NCBI RefSeq assembly: GCF_037038585.1
Contig: NC_092525.1
Coordinates: forward strand, 28,918,367 to 28,982,366
Source: Patagioenas fasciata
Taxonomy: Eukaryota > Chordata > Aves > Columbiformes > Columbidae
Length of the DNA: 64,000 nucleotides
Direction of reading: 5' to 3'
Numbering within the stretch: the stretch's first letter is position 1; every line of letters starts with the position of its first letter. The position numbers and the translations under genes were made by a program. Positions 14,501-28,400 of the stretch are shown here, piece by piece. Under the pieces are notes generated by a model. It ran no database searches. It saw only the letters and a program-made list of their open reading frames with translations, and was not told where the DNA came from.

Positions 14501-15004
14501 TTAAAACACAGAGTAACTGGAAAGTATTAGCTAGTTAAAAATGGACTACTTACAGATAAATGGAAAGGGATATTATACATTCAAAAAAAAAAAATACAAC
14601 ATCTTCTGAATTTAGAGAGTCCTTGAAAGATTTCTTACAAACCAAATTGGAAGTGACAAAAGCATATTATTTTAATTAGGATATAATTGAATAAATTGAC
14701 TTGAACAGATTAAGTATTAACTATTTTAGAATATTTAGGACAGCAAGGTCCTTTGTGTAGTGGCAAACGTGAAGTAAAAAACCTTAGTGCACTGAAATTG
14801 GTCCACTTGAGAGGAAAATACAAGTATATGTATACAGATACAGGGGTGATTAAAGGATTATGAAAATTATTAATGAAAATAAAGAAAGATTAAAAGCCAC
14901 TAGAAATTGATCACAGCATAAACCCAAGGTAGAAATAAGAAAAGCTGCACATCTCAGTTGTGTCTCCCAGCAGTGGCGAGGGAGGCAGAGCTGCGCACGC
15001 TTAC
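8547..15004. other. Gene-free AT-rich DNA
   Basis: No recognisable gene or transposon. Overlapping short frames on both strands near 9978-10279 cannot all be coding and none has a family signature. A slightly GC-richer patch at about 10940-11200 has a good splice-acceptor look-alike but no open exon behind it. An A12 run lies at 14583-14594. Confidence 0.55.
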
Positions 15005-15148
15005 CGAGATGAGTGCACCGTGGAGCTGTGCAGAGCTGGTGTTTGACATACGGAGGGGCTGAAGGAAGGACCCGCACACTGAAATGTAGGGTACTGTCAA
15101 GATTGTAAGAACTAAGCGGTTCCAAACAAGCTACCAACCGAGTCACCG
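15005..15148 (-). other. Exon-like CpG-bearing block, 144 bp
   Basis: Read on the minus strand, a pyrimidine-rich stretch ending in CAG (acceptor AG at 15150-15149) precedes a 144-bp segment that ends directly before GTAAGC (donor GT at 15004-15003), a close match to the donor consensus. One of three frames is open throughout and would encode 47 complete codons with phase-2 edges; the length is a multiple of three. The block carries several CpG dinucleotides in an otherwise CpG-poor, AT-rich region. The peptide matches no family I know. It could be a coding exon, a non-coding RNA exon, or a fragment of a GC-richer insertion. The splice-like motifs and open frame are seen; an exon role is inference. 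Confidence 0.22.
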
Positions 15149-18100
15149 CTGTTGTAAGGGATGGGACAGTAGTAGTATTGTATGTTATACCACCAGATAA
15201 GAAGAGTAAGTGAGAAAGGCTACATCTCTGCTAGTAAATAAAATTGGTTATGAACTTTTTTCTCTTAAATTCAACACAGAATATCCATATAAAAGCAGCA
15301 CAAAACTATCTACCCTAGCAGAAAGGAAGAAAAGAAACTAATACAAGTCTATCTATCTGGACTTGGAATGAGCTGCCTGTAATATTTCGTTTTAAAAATG
15401 GACAATTAAAAACAGTCATCTTGCTGATTATTTCTTATCATTAATTATATGGTGCAAAATTAATATTATTATGATCTTCGAACACAAATATAAGCAGAGC
15501 ATTTCCTTCCAAACTACTGTTGTTCTTCCTTACGGCAAAAGTGGAAAAAAACTATATTAAAAGAATTTGGCCTCCAAATCCTCTGGTTTTCTTTCTTTGA
15601 ATTATTTTTCTTCCTTCTTTGCATGCCTTGTTTTCTGACTGAAACGCAATATACAGTGACACATCAAACCATGGTCAGAGGAGGAATCTTAGGTGGGATG
15701 AGAGAAATAAAAGAGTGATACCGAATAGAAGGGAAAAAGGAATCCACGGTGAAAATCCATAAATCATTTTTCAAGATCTCTCTGTTGGCACTGTACAAAT
15801 ACCACTGGCATCTCATTTAATTCTACTTCAAGGCTTAAGCATTTCTGCATTTTGCATTCTTATTCTCTCCAGAATTTTCTTCCAAGTCTTGAGTTTGCAG
15901 TAAACATATTTGCAGGTTACAAGTAAAACACCCTTGCTGAAAACAGCAGTCTAATCGGCCACTCCGCCTAAACAAAATCTCGAAACATCATCATTCAAAC
16001 GAACCCCAAGTAAACACTGAACACCCATCCAAAACTGATGGAAGACATTCGTACTGGAACATAAAATGCAGGCAAGCAAAAAATCCTGGCTGAAGTTTAA
16101 ACTCTGCTTGTGAACAAGCAAAATCTGATAGAATTTTCTCAAAGCTGGATGTGAAAGTTTTTGCCCTGTGATTTGTAAATATTTTTCTGCCTGGCTCTTT
16201 GCTATTGCCATTTCAGTTTCTGAGCTGGAAAAGGTCATGCGATTTCCAACGTAACAACTGTCTGACAAACCCCTGCTGAGTTGCCCCCAAAAACCCAAAC
16301 CAACAACAACCACCACCTCACAAAAAAGCGCAACTTCAACCCTGCCTGTGGGTTCACAGTAAGTTTAATGATGGGAAAATGAGTCAAGAAATATCTTAAA
16401 CTGCAGGGACTGCCATGAATGGTATGGCCAGCTGCCTAAAATACTCACGGGTCTGCACTGAACCAAAATATGACTGTTAGAGCACACAAGCACGCAGATT
16501 CGTACTCTATTTTAATAGATTTCTTCTGTATTTTTTCAGTTGGTCAAACTTCTTCAAACTGTAATTTATGTTCATTTAATGCTCTGACAGTTCAGAAACA
16601 GCAAAGGAAAGCCAATTCAGACAGAATTCAGACAGCTATATGCATGTGTGAAAATTGTTGTTTTACGAACTAAATTGGTGAAAGTAAGAGTACAGCACTT
16701 CATATGTAATAAACATTAGTTGTAATGAGAAAAATGCACTTTGCATTTAAAAGAATTACCTAATATTTGTATATTAAACATCTATACATTATTCCTTGTA
16801 CCGTCTACACAAATGGAGCCATTCTAATGAGAAAATATGCAACTTTCCTCCATAATCCAGGAAAACAAGGTTAATTTTCCAGAATATAGTCATCTTTATA
16901 ATTATACAATATTAAGTGATTTTGTTACATGCATCATACCACCGGTGTAATAGAAGAATTACAAAAAGAGACATTCTAGGTCATCCCTGAGGCTGCTGTC
17001 TGTTTATAACCTGCCCCCCTCACCTCATTCTCCTTTGCAGGGATCACTTCTGCCAGAAGACTCTAAGTATCTCCCTTAGCTAAATCCCTCAACCTAAACT
17101 CCTCCAAAATAAGTCTCCCCTGAAGCCCCAGAACTCTTTCTGCAGCCCTACAATTTTTGATGAACTGCCTCCTGCAGCCAACAGAAGGGCCAAACTCACC
17201 AAAATGTGCATATTTTGCCTAGATGCAAATCTGTACTGCTATTTAATGACTGCACACAGATTCACTGATGAACATGGAGCCACAGACTACGGGTCCTCCT
17301 GCTCTTAAAGCACAAGTGCTGATACAACTCTCCATAATCCTCCTGATATCCCAACCAATAGCCTGCCAGAGCATTCACCAAAGTACACACATTTACTCAT
17401 CATGATAGTTTGACAAAAAGCCGAAATATAGGGAAAATTATTTCATAATGAGAGTAGTTTTAATGTGTATTTATTCTAATAAATTATAGCAAAGGCATCC
17501 AGATAAGCTTCTGACAAAACTCTTGTTATTATTCCTAGGCATCTATGCGGAAAAAAAAAGGTGGGATTTCATGATACATAACAGAATTATCTAGGCTATT
17601 CAGAACTGTAACAGGACGTTTGTCACATATGACAGATTCATAGTGCTGTTACAACAATGTAAGAGTGACTTTCCCAACCAAATTACAGCGCCTTTTAGTG
17701 TTAAAATGACTACTAACCATTTCTAAAATGGATGTACACTGATTACCATTTCAAAAACATAGTAGTTCTCCAGCAATTTGTCCCTTTGGGAGTTTGAGGT
17801 TATTATTACCTTTAATTTCATTACAAATCAAAAAAAAGTTGTACCTAGTGACATTGTTTGAGTGGAATTAATTCTCTTCAGAGAAGCACATTAGAATTAT
17901 TTATTTTCTAAATTTCATTTTAACAAACATAAGTATTGTTAATTGTTCAGAATGACTTGCGAAACAGAAAGGTCACTGTATTAATAATGAGGATGAAATG
18001 ATCTAAGTACCATGTGATTTGACAGGAATAATTACTATTAGCTTAATGAAAATTGCAATTAGGAATCATCACATAGTTATACTATCTCCATCTTCCATTT

Positions 18101-21100
18101 TTTTCTTTTTTTTTGTTACACTTGAGAATGAACGTTAGAAAAGACAAGTCAGAAAGAGAAGGAAATGAACTCAAGGTAAACAAGGCTGATTTTTTTCAAT
18201 AATAGAAAACTGGCGATTGATGCAAGGGAGGATATATTGCTTTGCTTTATCTTGTTACAGAATGTCAGTGCAAAGAGAGAAGATTTCTGAAGAGAGAATA
18301 ACCTACATTGCCATAGACTCGTGCTTAAACTGTGGAAATGTCTTTGTTTAATGGCTTGCAGTTGTGAATAAATTGGAATCATTAAGGATCAGATTTTGAA
18401 AAGGACGCAAGAAATGTTTATATGATGTCTTCTTGCAAATACTCTAGAACAACAATAAAGGCACAAGAATGTGCAGAGGTGATTATATAGAAAAGTAAAA
18501 GGGATGGATTTTTCAGTCAGTCTTCATAAGGTCTTTTACAGAACAGAACAGTGGTGACATAGCAGCAAATGAAGAAAACTGTTTGAATGCCGTGGCTTGC
18601 AGCAAAATGACTTAAGAAATGGAATCCCTTCAAAAGGCTGTTTCTGTTTTCTAGAAGCAAACAGAAACTCTGTCCTCCCCCCTGCCTGAAGGAAATCCCA
18701 GCAGTTCTGCTAGGATTAGTTCTGATTAGATTTTGACACAGCCGTTCAGTCAGGACATGCCATATACCCAGTTACACAGGGCTGGATGATGAGCTTTTCT
18801 GAGTGTGCAAGTTTTTAACAATGCCAGTATTTAAATGTTTTTATCAGAATCAATATATAAGGTGACTCCACTGCAAGATGGGCTGGTTATTTCAATTCTT
18901 CTTGCATCATAGGTGGCCAGAAAAACACTATTTAACAACCCTCTAGTGACAGCTTGTTTCTCTACTGAATAAAAACAATGTGTAGCATCCACTTGTTTCC
19001 TTTGCACTAAAAATATAAAGAATATGCTTAGATTGAAAAAGTCACTTCTGTAAGAAGACTGGAAAAATAACTTCTAAAATTAAACTTTCTCTTTTAGAGG
19101 ACGAAGTATTCCAGTTCCATGTGTGCTGTACACTGAAAGACAGACATGAAGTATGGATCAATAAAATAAAGTAATTGTTCATCAAAACTACAAAGATAAA
19201 CCTAAAAGCTGTGCAGTGAAGCATGGAAAGGCCTATATTTTGTTCTTGAATGTCACAGAGAAAAATAAGTGCTTCAAAATAGTAGAACAAATGGTTGAGA
19301 TTATGCAAGAGTCTGACAAAATCAAAATTGAATTGTCTAGTTTATACTAATCGGCCTATCACATATTAGCAGGTGGTGGATGAACAAAGGTTAATGTAGA
19401 TAATAAAAAAGAATGCTAGCTTCAAAATATGCCTACACTGATCTGTTATAAAGTACCACAGCAGTAACACTTCAGAAAGTTCAATTTCAAATGGATCATG
19501 GGAGGGATTAGTAAAAAATATAACTGCAACATCTGAAAGAGGTTCTGCAAGGATAAAAATATATTATCAGAACCCTAACAACAATAAACATATGTAACAG
19601 GATATATAAGCAGTCCTAACACCAAACCTTAAGTAAACATTCCAATTAATAATAATATGAGGTACAGTTAAGTGGGCTGTGAAGATGAAGACTAATGTAA
19701 GTCATTGTGACATTTCTAGTAATTCACCATTCATAAGAAAGAGATCAACTAAAAGCAGCTTTCCTACAGGAAAGTATTTTGCAAGACCTTCCTTACCACA
19801 CAAGGTTCAAATTCATGTCTGTCCTACAACGAGTTGATCTGCACAAAGCACAATCAAAGTCTTTAAGGTATTTAAAAAGTGTAATACTAAGTAAAGCTGT
19901 TATTAGGTCTATCTTTACATCTGACACTACAACTGTATCTATGCAAATACAGTGCTATTATCTGTTTGCAAAAACACCACTAGCCTGACCATTTTTTACT
20001 AATAGTAACAGCCATATTTTATCATGACTTTAGATAGGCATAAAAGAACAGCAAAGAACTTAAGGAAGAGAACAGTAACAGCTCAAAAATGTAACGAATT
20101 GCATCTCTCCATAAAGTATGTTTATCTAATACAGTGACTTTTGTTTCCCTACTGGGTATTTAAACAATGGTATCTGAAGAGCCTGTTAGTGTAAGCCATG
20201 AATCATAAGTCAGAAAACAATTATCTCTGACTTGAACCATCTGCTTTCTTGTGAGGGGATACAGAGCAACTGAGAAATTCTGCTGTCCTTTGGGTCAATC
20301 AATAGCTAGAGATGTAATGGGTTTAGAAAGATACACAACAAAATCAGCCTGCAATCTATTTCTTTTAATACAAGATCTCTTTGCCTTTTTTCTACTATGT
20401 CCTTTTTAGAGATGCACATGATGACATTCTTGTTTTCGTATCTTTGGCTACTCTTTATATGAAATTGAACAGATCAGTCAACTGATACCTTCAGAGAAAG
20501 AACCATCAAGAGAATTAAAAAAACAAACCAACAAACAAATCCCCACCCACCACAAAACCCTATTTAAATGTCTTTACTTCACTGGGAATTGTCTGTAGTG
20601 GAAAAGTAGTGTAAAAGGTCACTATACACATTGTTCACTCTCAGCCCGAAATGCTTTAGATCTCCTAAAAAAATCTGCCTTTAGAAAACAGAACAATTTT
20701 AACTGAAAAAGGAAACAATGATGAAAATAGTTGTTTAAAGAAAGTAAAAATACTTTTAAAATACAGTGAGATAGTTTCTATGGTAATTTTTCTCGGTAAT
20801 GGCACTGAAATTACAATAGCGTGTTTTGATTTTTTTTCCTATGTTTACCTTTCATGAATATTCTTGCTCTTCTAATGAATAATCATGAAGTGCACAGAAC
20901 TGCAGCTGTAGTGAAGCCAACAGGTATTTGCCATTTACTTTTAGAAGACAGTATCAGTAAGAACTACGGATGCATTCAGCCTAGCATTGTGTTTTTAACC
21001 ATGGCCAGATGAGGAAGGTACCGTTACGTAAGAGCGTAAGGCAGGGATACACTCATGACTGAATTCTTCTTGTACAACCTTTCTATATTTTGGTAGTCAC

Positions 21101-21210
21101 TCAGCATTTGGACAAGAACCAGTAGTCCAATAAATTTTAATTTAGCATTACAAACTATTTGCAGAAGTTTTTAGAATTACTTCAAGATTCCTCTTCTCCC
21201 CCCTAGGTAC
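15149..21210. other. Gene-free AT-rich DNA
   Basis: No recognisable gene or mobile element. An unconvincing 121-codon minus-strand frame lies at 15951-16316, with a low-complexity start of repeated valine codons. A pyrimidine-rich strip at about 17010-17180 contains a strong acceptor look-alike at 17040. A T-rich run lies at 18098-18114, and A/C-rich low-complexity DNA lies at about 20517-20560. Confidence 0.55.
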
Positions 21211-21212
21211 TA

Positions 21213-22418
21213 TTAGGTTGGTGCAAAAGTAATTGCAGTTTCAGACTGTGAATTTTACATCATTATAACTAGGCTCAAAAACATCAAAATAGGAAACATT
21301 ACAATCTACACATTTTTGCCAATGAGAAATAAGTTTGTTTATTCCTGTAGCATAAAAATCCATGTTTGGAAAGCATTTTTTACACTCTGCTTGTAGAAGT
21401 GTTTTCCCTGCAAAACATTGTCAAGATTCTTGAAGAAGTGGTCGGTTGGCAAGAGGTCAGGTGAATATGGCAGATGAGGCAAAACTTCATAGCCCAATTC
21501 GTTCAACTTTGAAAGCGTTAGTTGTGCGATGTGTGGTCCGGCGTTGTCATCGAGAAGAATTGGGCCCTTTCTGTTGGCCAACACCAGTTGCAGACGTTGC
21601 AGTTTTCGGTGCACCTCATCGATTTGCTGAGCATCCTTCTCAGATGGAATGGTTTCACCAGGATTCAGAAAGCTGTAGTAGATCAGACCGGCAGCAGCTG
21701 CAAGTCTGGCTTTGGAGGTTCTCCTCAGTCCAACCACTGAGCCGGACATCACCGGTTGTTGTATGAAATATGCTTCTCGTCTCACGTCACAATCTGATCA
21801 AGAAATGGTTCATTGTTGTTGCATAGAATAAGAGAAGATAACACTTCAAAACAATGATTTTTTTATTTTCAGTCAGCCTGTTACGTACCCACTTATCGAG
21901 CCTTTTCACCTTTCCAATTTTCTTCTAATGCCCAATGACTGTAGAATGGTCAATGCTGAGTTCTTCAGCAACTTCTCATGTAGTTGTAGGAGGATCAGCT
22001 TCGATGATTGCTCTCAGTTGGTCGTTATCAGCTTCTGCTGGGCGGCCACTACACTCCTCATCTCCAAGGCTCTTGTCTCCTTTGCGAAACTTGTAGAACC
22101 ACCACTGCACTGTACGTTTGTCAGCAGTTCCTGGGCCAAATGCCTGGTTGATGTTGAGAGTTGTTTCTGCTGCTTTATGACCCATTTTGAACTCCAGTAA
22201 GAAAAATCACTCAAATTAGCATTTTGTCCAACATAATTTCCTTAGTCTAAAATTAATTTAAAACAGCAAGTAATAAGTCAGTAGCAAAACCACATAAAGC
22301 GAGAAGAGCACATTAAAATAATGTAAAACATAACCGCATTTATGTTAAGCATGTATTCCAATATCAAATGGCAAATTTCAGCAATGCAAATACCGCAGTT
22401 CCTTTTGCACCAACTTAA
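21213..22418 (-). mobile_element. Mariner transposon, Hsmar1/cecropia type, near full length
   Basis: The left terminus begins TTAGGTTGGTGCAAAAG and the right terminus, read inward, begins TTAAGTTGGTGCAAAAG. These are the inverted terminal repeats of Hsmar1-like mariners. TA precedes the left end at 21211-21212; the right flank reads GA, so one copy of the TA duplication appears mutated. The 1206-bp span is a little shorter than the roughly 1.3 kb usual for the family, which fits the internal deletions seen in the transposase. The body encodes a transposase relic on the minus strand. I am confident of the family. The copy is clearly dead and could be tens of millions of years old. Confidence 0.95.
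21241..22234 (-). pseudogene. Mariner transposase pseudogene (D,D34D, Hsmar1-like)
   Basis: In life this enzyme would cut and paste its own element at TA sites. The relic can be followed from an ATG at 22234 (MLDK) to a TGA at 21241-21243. The N-terminal DNA-binding part (about 21976-22185) keeps the GTADKRTVQWWF helix-turn-helix stretch. The catalytic part keeps CDEK-like, DNAGPH and YSPDLLPTD motifs. The three catalytic aspartates are at 21779-21781, 21546-21548 and 21441-21443, the last two separated by 34 residues as in mariners. Lesions include an in-frame TGA near the start followed by a frameshift; a TGA replacing the Cys codon just before the first aspartate; further TGA codons after it, one plausibly from CpG decay at an Arg codon; a frame-changing deletion before the GLIYYSFLNPGE segment; and a second deletion after NAFQ. 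The C-terminal FYATGINKLISHWQKCVD segment is still readable in another frame. No active protein can be made. Confidence 0.93.
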
Positions 22419-25400
22419 GAGATAAATGCAGTGAAAAAGCAAGCATTTACAATATTTTTGTGAGCATTCATATTATAAATGTGGTGCTAGCAGTTTTGCA
22501 TCCCCACAGAGAAACATTCCATTTGAACTAACTAGACAAGCAACCACAATCAACAAACAGCTCACAAGCAAGCAATGAGAGCTAGAGTAATAGTTGCATA
22601 GGTTGTAAACTTTCAAATCACTGAAATATCCCAATTTTGACAGATACATGCTCTTAACTGGCCAGTAGATGACTTCGTACACCATGGATAGCATTTTCAT
22701 TAATTAGGTTTCAGTTCTGTGATGAGATATGAAGTATTTGGGAGAATGCAAATAACTGGAATTGCCCATGTATACTTTATTTATTATAATATATTTTTAT
22801 TTTAATGTAAAATGGGGGAAGACCTAATACAAGCAAAGCTTTTGTCTGGGTTTTACTTTGTCCCATACTGTGCAACTTTACCAAATTCATCCCTCCTTAA
22901 AAATTAAAAAAAAAAAAAAAAGAAGAAAAACCTTCCTTAGGCTTGCTGTACTATACACACAGCAATAAAAATCATGGACCTAAACAACAGAGGAGTAAGA
23001 ACTACCAGTATCTAAATATAAATCAAGTATGTATTCCAGCCCTTCTCTGTACTGGTCATTTTATTCTGTCCTAAACCAATTTTAAAGTTTGATTTCCTTT
23101 CTTTTCAGTCCTGGACAGGCTTTTGTTGTTTGATCACCATAATTTGGGAGAGATTGAAAGAGACATCCTAATGAGGAATTCTGCAACGGCTGCTTGCCAA
23201 GAAGTCAATCAAGTGATCTCTTTCAAAGTCTATCACTAACCTCATTAAACTAGTGAGAAATGAAGCTGTGACTTTCTCAACCTCATTCCCTGCAGGCTTC
23301 TGAGGCACTGAAGGGCCAACAGTGAGGAACCCAGACTCATCATCCCCCAGACACGTGCGGACGGCTCACTGGCAAAGGTCAGAGATACCATGAATCTATT
23401 AAGGTCACAGAGATTAAAATGCCTATAGGGGTAATACCCCTTTAAAGACTTACATTATTTGCATGTAGTTTCCTATGTAAAACTCAAGTGAACCTAAGAA
23501 AACGTCAGCTCCAGCTTTCAGGATCCCAGCCTGCTGCCAGTTACTACCCTGATGATTTGTCCTAATGAGTAACAAACAACTGTTACTAAGTGCGTAGCAA
23601 GAAGCAAAAAGACTGGCAGAAGCCTTTGTTTAAAGCACAAGTACTCTACAAGATAAGCAAACCCAAAGGAAGTTATAAGAAAGAACAGCTATGTATCTGG
23701 CGGATTATAATTGTGTTCTATTCACCTTCCTGCTGCAAGCAGGCATATATAAAGTTTACTACTACCTCTTTCATATCTGGCATACCATTGTCTGATCGTC
23801 TCCTGTTCTTTCCCACCTGATCTTACGGGTATGACTTCTCTTTAAAATGGTACACAGGGCACCACATTTCCAAGAGGAATAATAGAATTTATACTCTAAT
23901 AACTGCATTAAACTTACAAACCACAGAAGAAATTGTCAAACAATTGGTATATACCAACAAAATCTCAGAGACAGACTTCTTGAACTGCATAGGTCCCAAT
24001 GCATGCTACAGTGATTGCAGCTCTCTGAACTAAAAGATCTTTCAATATATATATTATAGAATACTTGTCCACCCATCAACTCATAATCTTCTGGAAAAGT
24101 TCACTAACCTGCAGAACCTTTATAATTTTTTCTTACAGATGAAGTCATAATAAGTAAGAGTTAGTAATTTGATTAAAGACTTTCTACGATGAAGAAGGTT
24201 CCTTTTTTTTGTGATCATAATGTTCATTCAGTATGATGTCCACTCACATGCTGAGGTCAAGCACAAGGCCTATGCTCTTTCTAAGACATACTGAATCCCA
24301 CAGGGCTCTCCTTGTATAAATCAGATTGTTCTTCACATCTTGCAGCACTAAATCATGAGTGAATAATGTTACCAAGAGTTAAAATTAGACATCAATTCAT
24401 TTAATGGAAGCATCTAAACTGCAGTCAGAGAAATATTATCATGTTACCAACCTATGACATATCGTGAATCATACTGAAGATTCAAAGGTTTCAAGTATAT
24501 ACTCCTTGAGCCACAAATTCTTGGCAGGCTTCCAGACATTTTTAATATAGTCAAGATAATAAGAATGCGCACACTTTTAACTGTGCTTTTATCCTGAGAG
24601 AAATATGTTAAATTCAATAGGATTCAAAGAAGCTCTCTTACAAAATTGTAAAGCAGTTTGATATTTCAATAGGAGTATTTCCTACTTAAGATTTTTCTTT
24701 AATTCATCTAGAACATACAGGCATTCCTTTAAGATAAAATTAGAAAACAATCACATCTTACTATAAATAAGAAACACTATATAAGATTAATGAATGTCAG
24801 TCCCACACAATGAAATTACACAATTTAAAGGAAAGCATAATGTTACACAGATACATATTTTAGTGTTGGTTTAACTAAACTTAACATGGGCATCACATTC
24901 TGACCAGCCCAGTTGTGATATAATATTTCACAGGAGAGGGATGTAGACATAAGTGGGTCCCAAAAGTCTTTTCCATACTAATAGAACAGAGAAGCTCTTA
25001 GAAGAAAGTGAGAATGTAATTTCCTCAGCACCTGTACATCCAGGAAACCTTCACGAGAAACCTAAAATTTAAGGATGAATCTTAAGCATTAAAAATCTGA
25101 GTGGATGTGTATGTTAAATTCTTCTTTTTTATCAATTATTCAATAATAATCAGAATACTTTGTTTTCTGGTTCAAAACCAAACTGGTTTTGTGTTTGTTT
25201 TGCATCTGCATTGTTTTTAATTAGCTTATAGTACGTTTTTTAAAGGCTCTCTTTCTCTCAAACAGAGAAAATGATCTATGCATAACTGCAGCTGCAGAAG
25301 CTAGTGAGATTCGGATACCTTCATCATAGCTGAGGCAGAGGGTCACAGGCTGTGTTTTACCTCCCACTGAAGCTAAAAACAGAACTCTTTGATTTCACAG

Positions 25401-28400
25401 TATTATGAATAAATCTATAGTGAAAATCACTCAATGATACTATCCAGAACAGTGTGGATCCTGATGTCTTTACTGGCATTGCTGTTGCTATAATTATTTT
25501 CTCATTATTTTATTTGGAGTAGTCTTCAGATCATCAGCCACAGGAAGTTATGCAAGTGCATAATATATTGGATGAGAAGAAAATACTTAAAAACAACTTT
25601 GGCAAGGCTCAAGAAAAGCATCTGCAGAAATGTTTAGATGAAAACTGGCAGCCCAGCTCCCAGATTATCCTGAAATCGCTACTGAAGTTTCATTTAACAC
25701 TGAAGGTACTCATACTAGAAAGAGACATCAGTTTTTCACTGTACAGGTCTCCAAAGATTCAAATACCTAAATGTAACTCCGTTTCATGCAGCATTGTTTA
25801 GCAGCTTTTCACATGAATTGTTTTTATAGGCTGTTCCTAGTTTAAATTCATTTTTATAATGCCTTTCCAAAGGATATGAGAGGATTATACATGCTTAGAA
25901 GCACTTCTGAAAATGTTAATTTCCCAGGTTAAAAAAGGGAAAAAAAATGTGGCCCTAAATTTTTTGTTGTATCACTACTAGGTATGTACAACTATGTGGG
26001 GAACTGTACTTCACTCTGCTAGCCCGAATCTCTCTTGCCTTTACTGTATTCTACCCAGCCACTGAAGTCACAGACCTAACTGCCGGCACATCCCTGTCAG
26101 TCCTTAGCTTAACCTGGCAGCATCTTTTGAATCTAGGGCTTACTCTGAATTCTATCCATAGCCCACACACTGTCCTGCACTGTTTTTCACGAGAACTTCC
26201 TTACTTCATCTGGGAGCACTTTGCTTTTAATTAAAAGATGCATTTGAGCATTTTAACCTCTGCTGATGCTGTCTCAACTGTTCCCCTAGAATTAGCACTT
26301 TTTGATGCTCCACCTAAAAGCAGCAGTGTGGTTCATCCAAGAACTTCAAAAATTATAAACTTATCCAAATTCTTTTCTAATTTAAAAGAGTTGTGTTTTA
26401 CTATGGGGCATGGGGGAAATCAAACTTGTACTTTCTTCTGAGATACAGAATCCTACAAAACACTGGCATATTGCTCTGCCACTTCCAACAGGAACACCAT
26501 TTCAGTCTGACCTGTTCTGCTGCTTTTCTTGAAATGAAATAAATTTCAGTAAGGGAGTATATGCTGTCACAGTACATCCGAAAATAGTGTGTACGAGGGC
26601 CAGCACTGAAGAGAGTTACAGCTGAAATGCAATCAAGGGTGTTCTGCTGCAAAAACTCATTCAGAAGGCATTTGCCAAGGAACAAATCTGAAAGCCTTTC
26701 CTTGAATTCCTGAGACACCTACAATTGCATGAGCAGGCATGCTGTTCCTAAGGCTGCAGTTACAGGGCTTCCTGACTTTCAGAACTATGCAATAAATACC
26801 TAATTCTGATTTTGAGTGTCTTTGCTAATTATTTGTAGTCAGCCCTGGAAATATACAAGCTGAATTTTCTTCCTAGTCAATTCCTTTCCCTCTCTTCCAG
26901 TGCCCTTAGGGTACATATGTACATTTATATGTATTGTCATTAATTCCTCAGTTTGAGTGTAACTCCTCTGTCCCCCAGACCATATTCTTCATTCTCTCTG
27001 TATCTGAAGAAGAGGGAGAGGCTGAGCCTCTAGTAACCAAAACATAATTAATTATAATAATAAAAATTAAACAAATAATAATTAATAATTATGTGGTTTC
27101 ATTATGGCTCAAGTCTAATATAAAAAATATCTTAGCTTTGGTCTTACTTTATGGAATAGGCAAGAATCTTACAAATCTGTGGCTCAACACACCCTTGGCT
27201 TCACCCTTGACAGTGGTGAAGTTTTGCTACTATGTCATCTTAGAATCTGCCAGTTTGGATGGCTATAAAATGCATATAGTATGAATTTTTAAAATGTTGA
27301 TTATGCATTGTCATCCAGAATATAATTTAATTATTGTATCTGGTGTGAAGATATCTAAGTTGCTTCAGAAGTAACAAAGCATATGAAACCTGAATTAAAG
27401 TAAAACTCTCTCATGGAGTAACATATGTCTTATTAATATGATGCAGAAAAAATTATTGTGACATAATGGTGTTTTAAAATCAGAAACACTGACGCTGCAT
27501 TACAAATGATCCTATCTCTCTTTTTACTTTATATTCATGTAGTCTTAAGGATTTGTGATTTTTCATCTCCAGGCATCCTTAAGCGTGCTTGAGAACTAGA
27601 ATAAATGTATGCTGAGAAGCCTTCTTGAACCTTAAGACCAAGGTCACCCAGAACTCCCTAGGAACTGCTATTAAATTCCTCATGCACGTTCTTTATTGTC
27701 ATTTCAGCACGTTTATGATAAGAATATGGAACTGCCTGCTTTGAATTATGCTTCTACTTGCTATCTGGTGGCTTGCCCGTCTCTATTAATAGCACATCAG
27801 ATTTCAGAGGATAACACAGTCTGAAGTGAAACTCTCTCAGAATTAAAAAAAACCCTATCCTTGGACATTAGTTTAAAATATGAACTAGAAATATTTGTTT
27901 TTAGCTTAAAAAACGATTACTGGGAGTTGATCTAGGGTGCTAATTTAACACATCACAGCAATTTTATAAGCTGTAAATTTTCATTCTGGAACACCTTGCT
28001 CCTATTTCTTGAGGAAAACATTCCCTCTTTTATCTGGATGTGAACACTATATGAAGATAAATTACACACAAGTTTCCATATAGCACCACACCCCCAACTT
28101 CTGATACAGCAAGTGTTCTCAGAACTGTATTAACAGAAAGACCATAACATATTAATAAAACAGGGCAGGAACTTGGGTTTATGAGATTATTCTTAGCAGG
28201 TATAATAAGCCAGAGGATCCAAAGTATCTTGTTACGTATTTTGTATTGAGATAACCAAACAACCCTTTTCAAAAAAGGAAGTCTACAGTTCATTTCTGAG
28301 GGTAAATATTTTAAAGCACTTATCTGACTTAGGATCACAAAACCCTAATGAAAATCATCAGTATGGCTTAACACGAGGTATTTAGTGCCTGGTTTTCAAA

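Noticed and set aside
15951..16316. 121-codon minus-strand frame
   Set aside because: It starts with a low-complexity valine run from a GTT/GTG-like repeat, has no family motif and no splice or promoter context.
17010..17080. Strong acceptor look-alike (CCTTTGCAG) leading to a short open stretch ending in TAG
   Set aside because: Only about a dozen codons before the stop and no terminal-exon features. The area is simply pyrimidine-rich.
21446..21766. 106-codon plus-strand frame inside the mariner
   Set aside because: It is the antisense shadow of the transposase relic.
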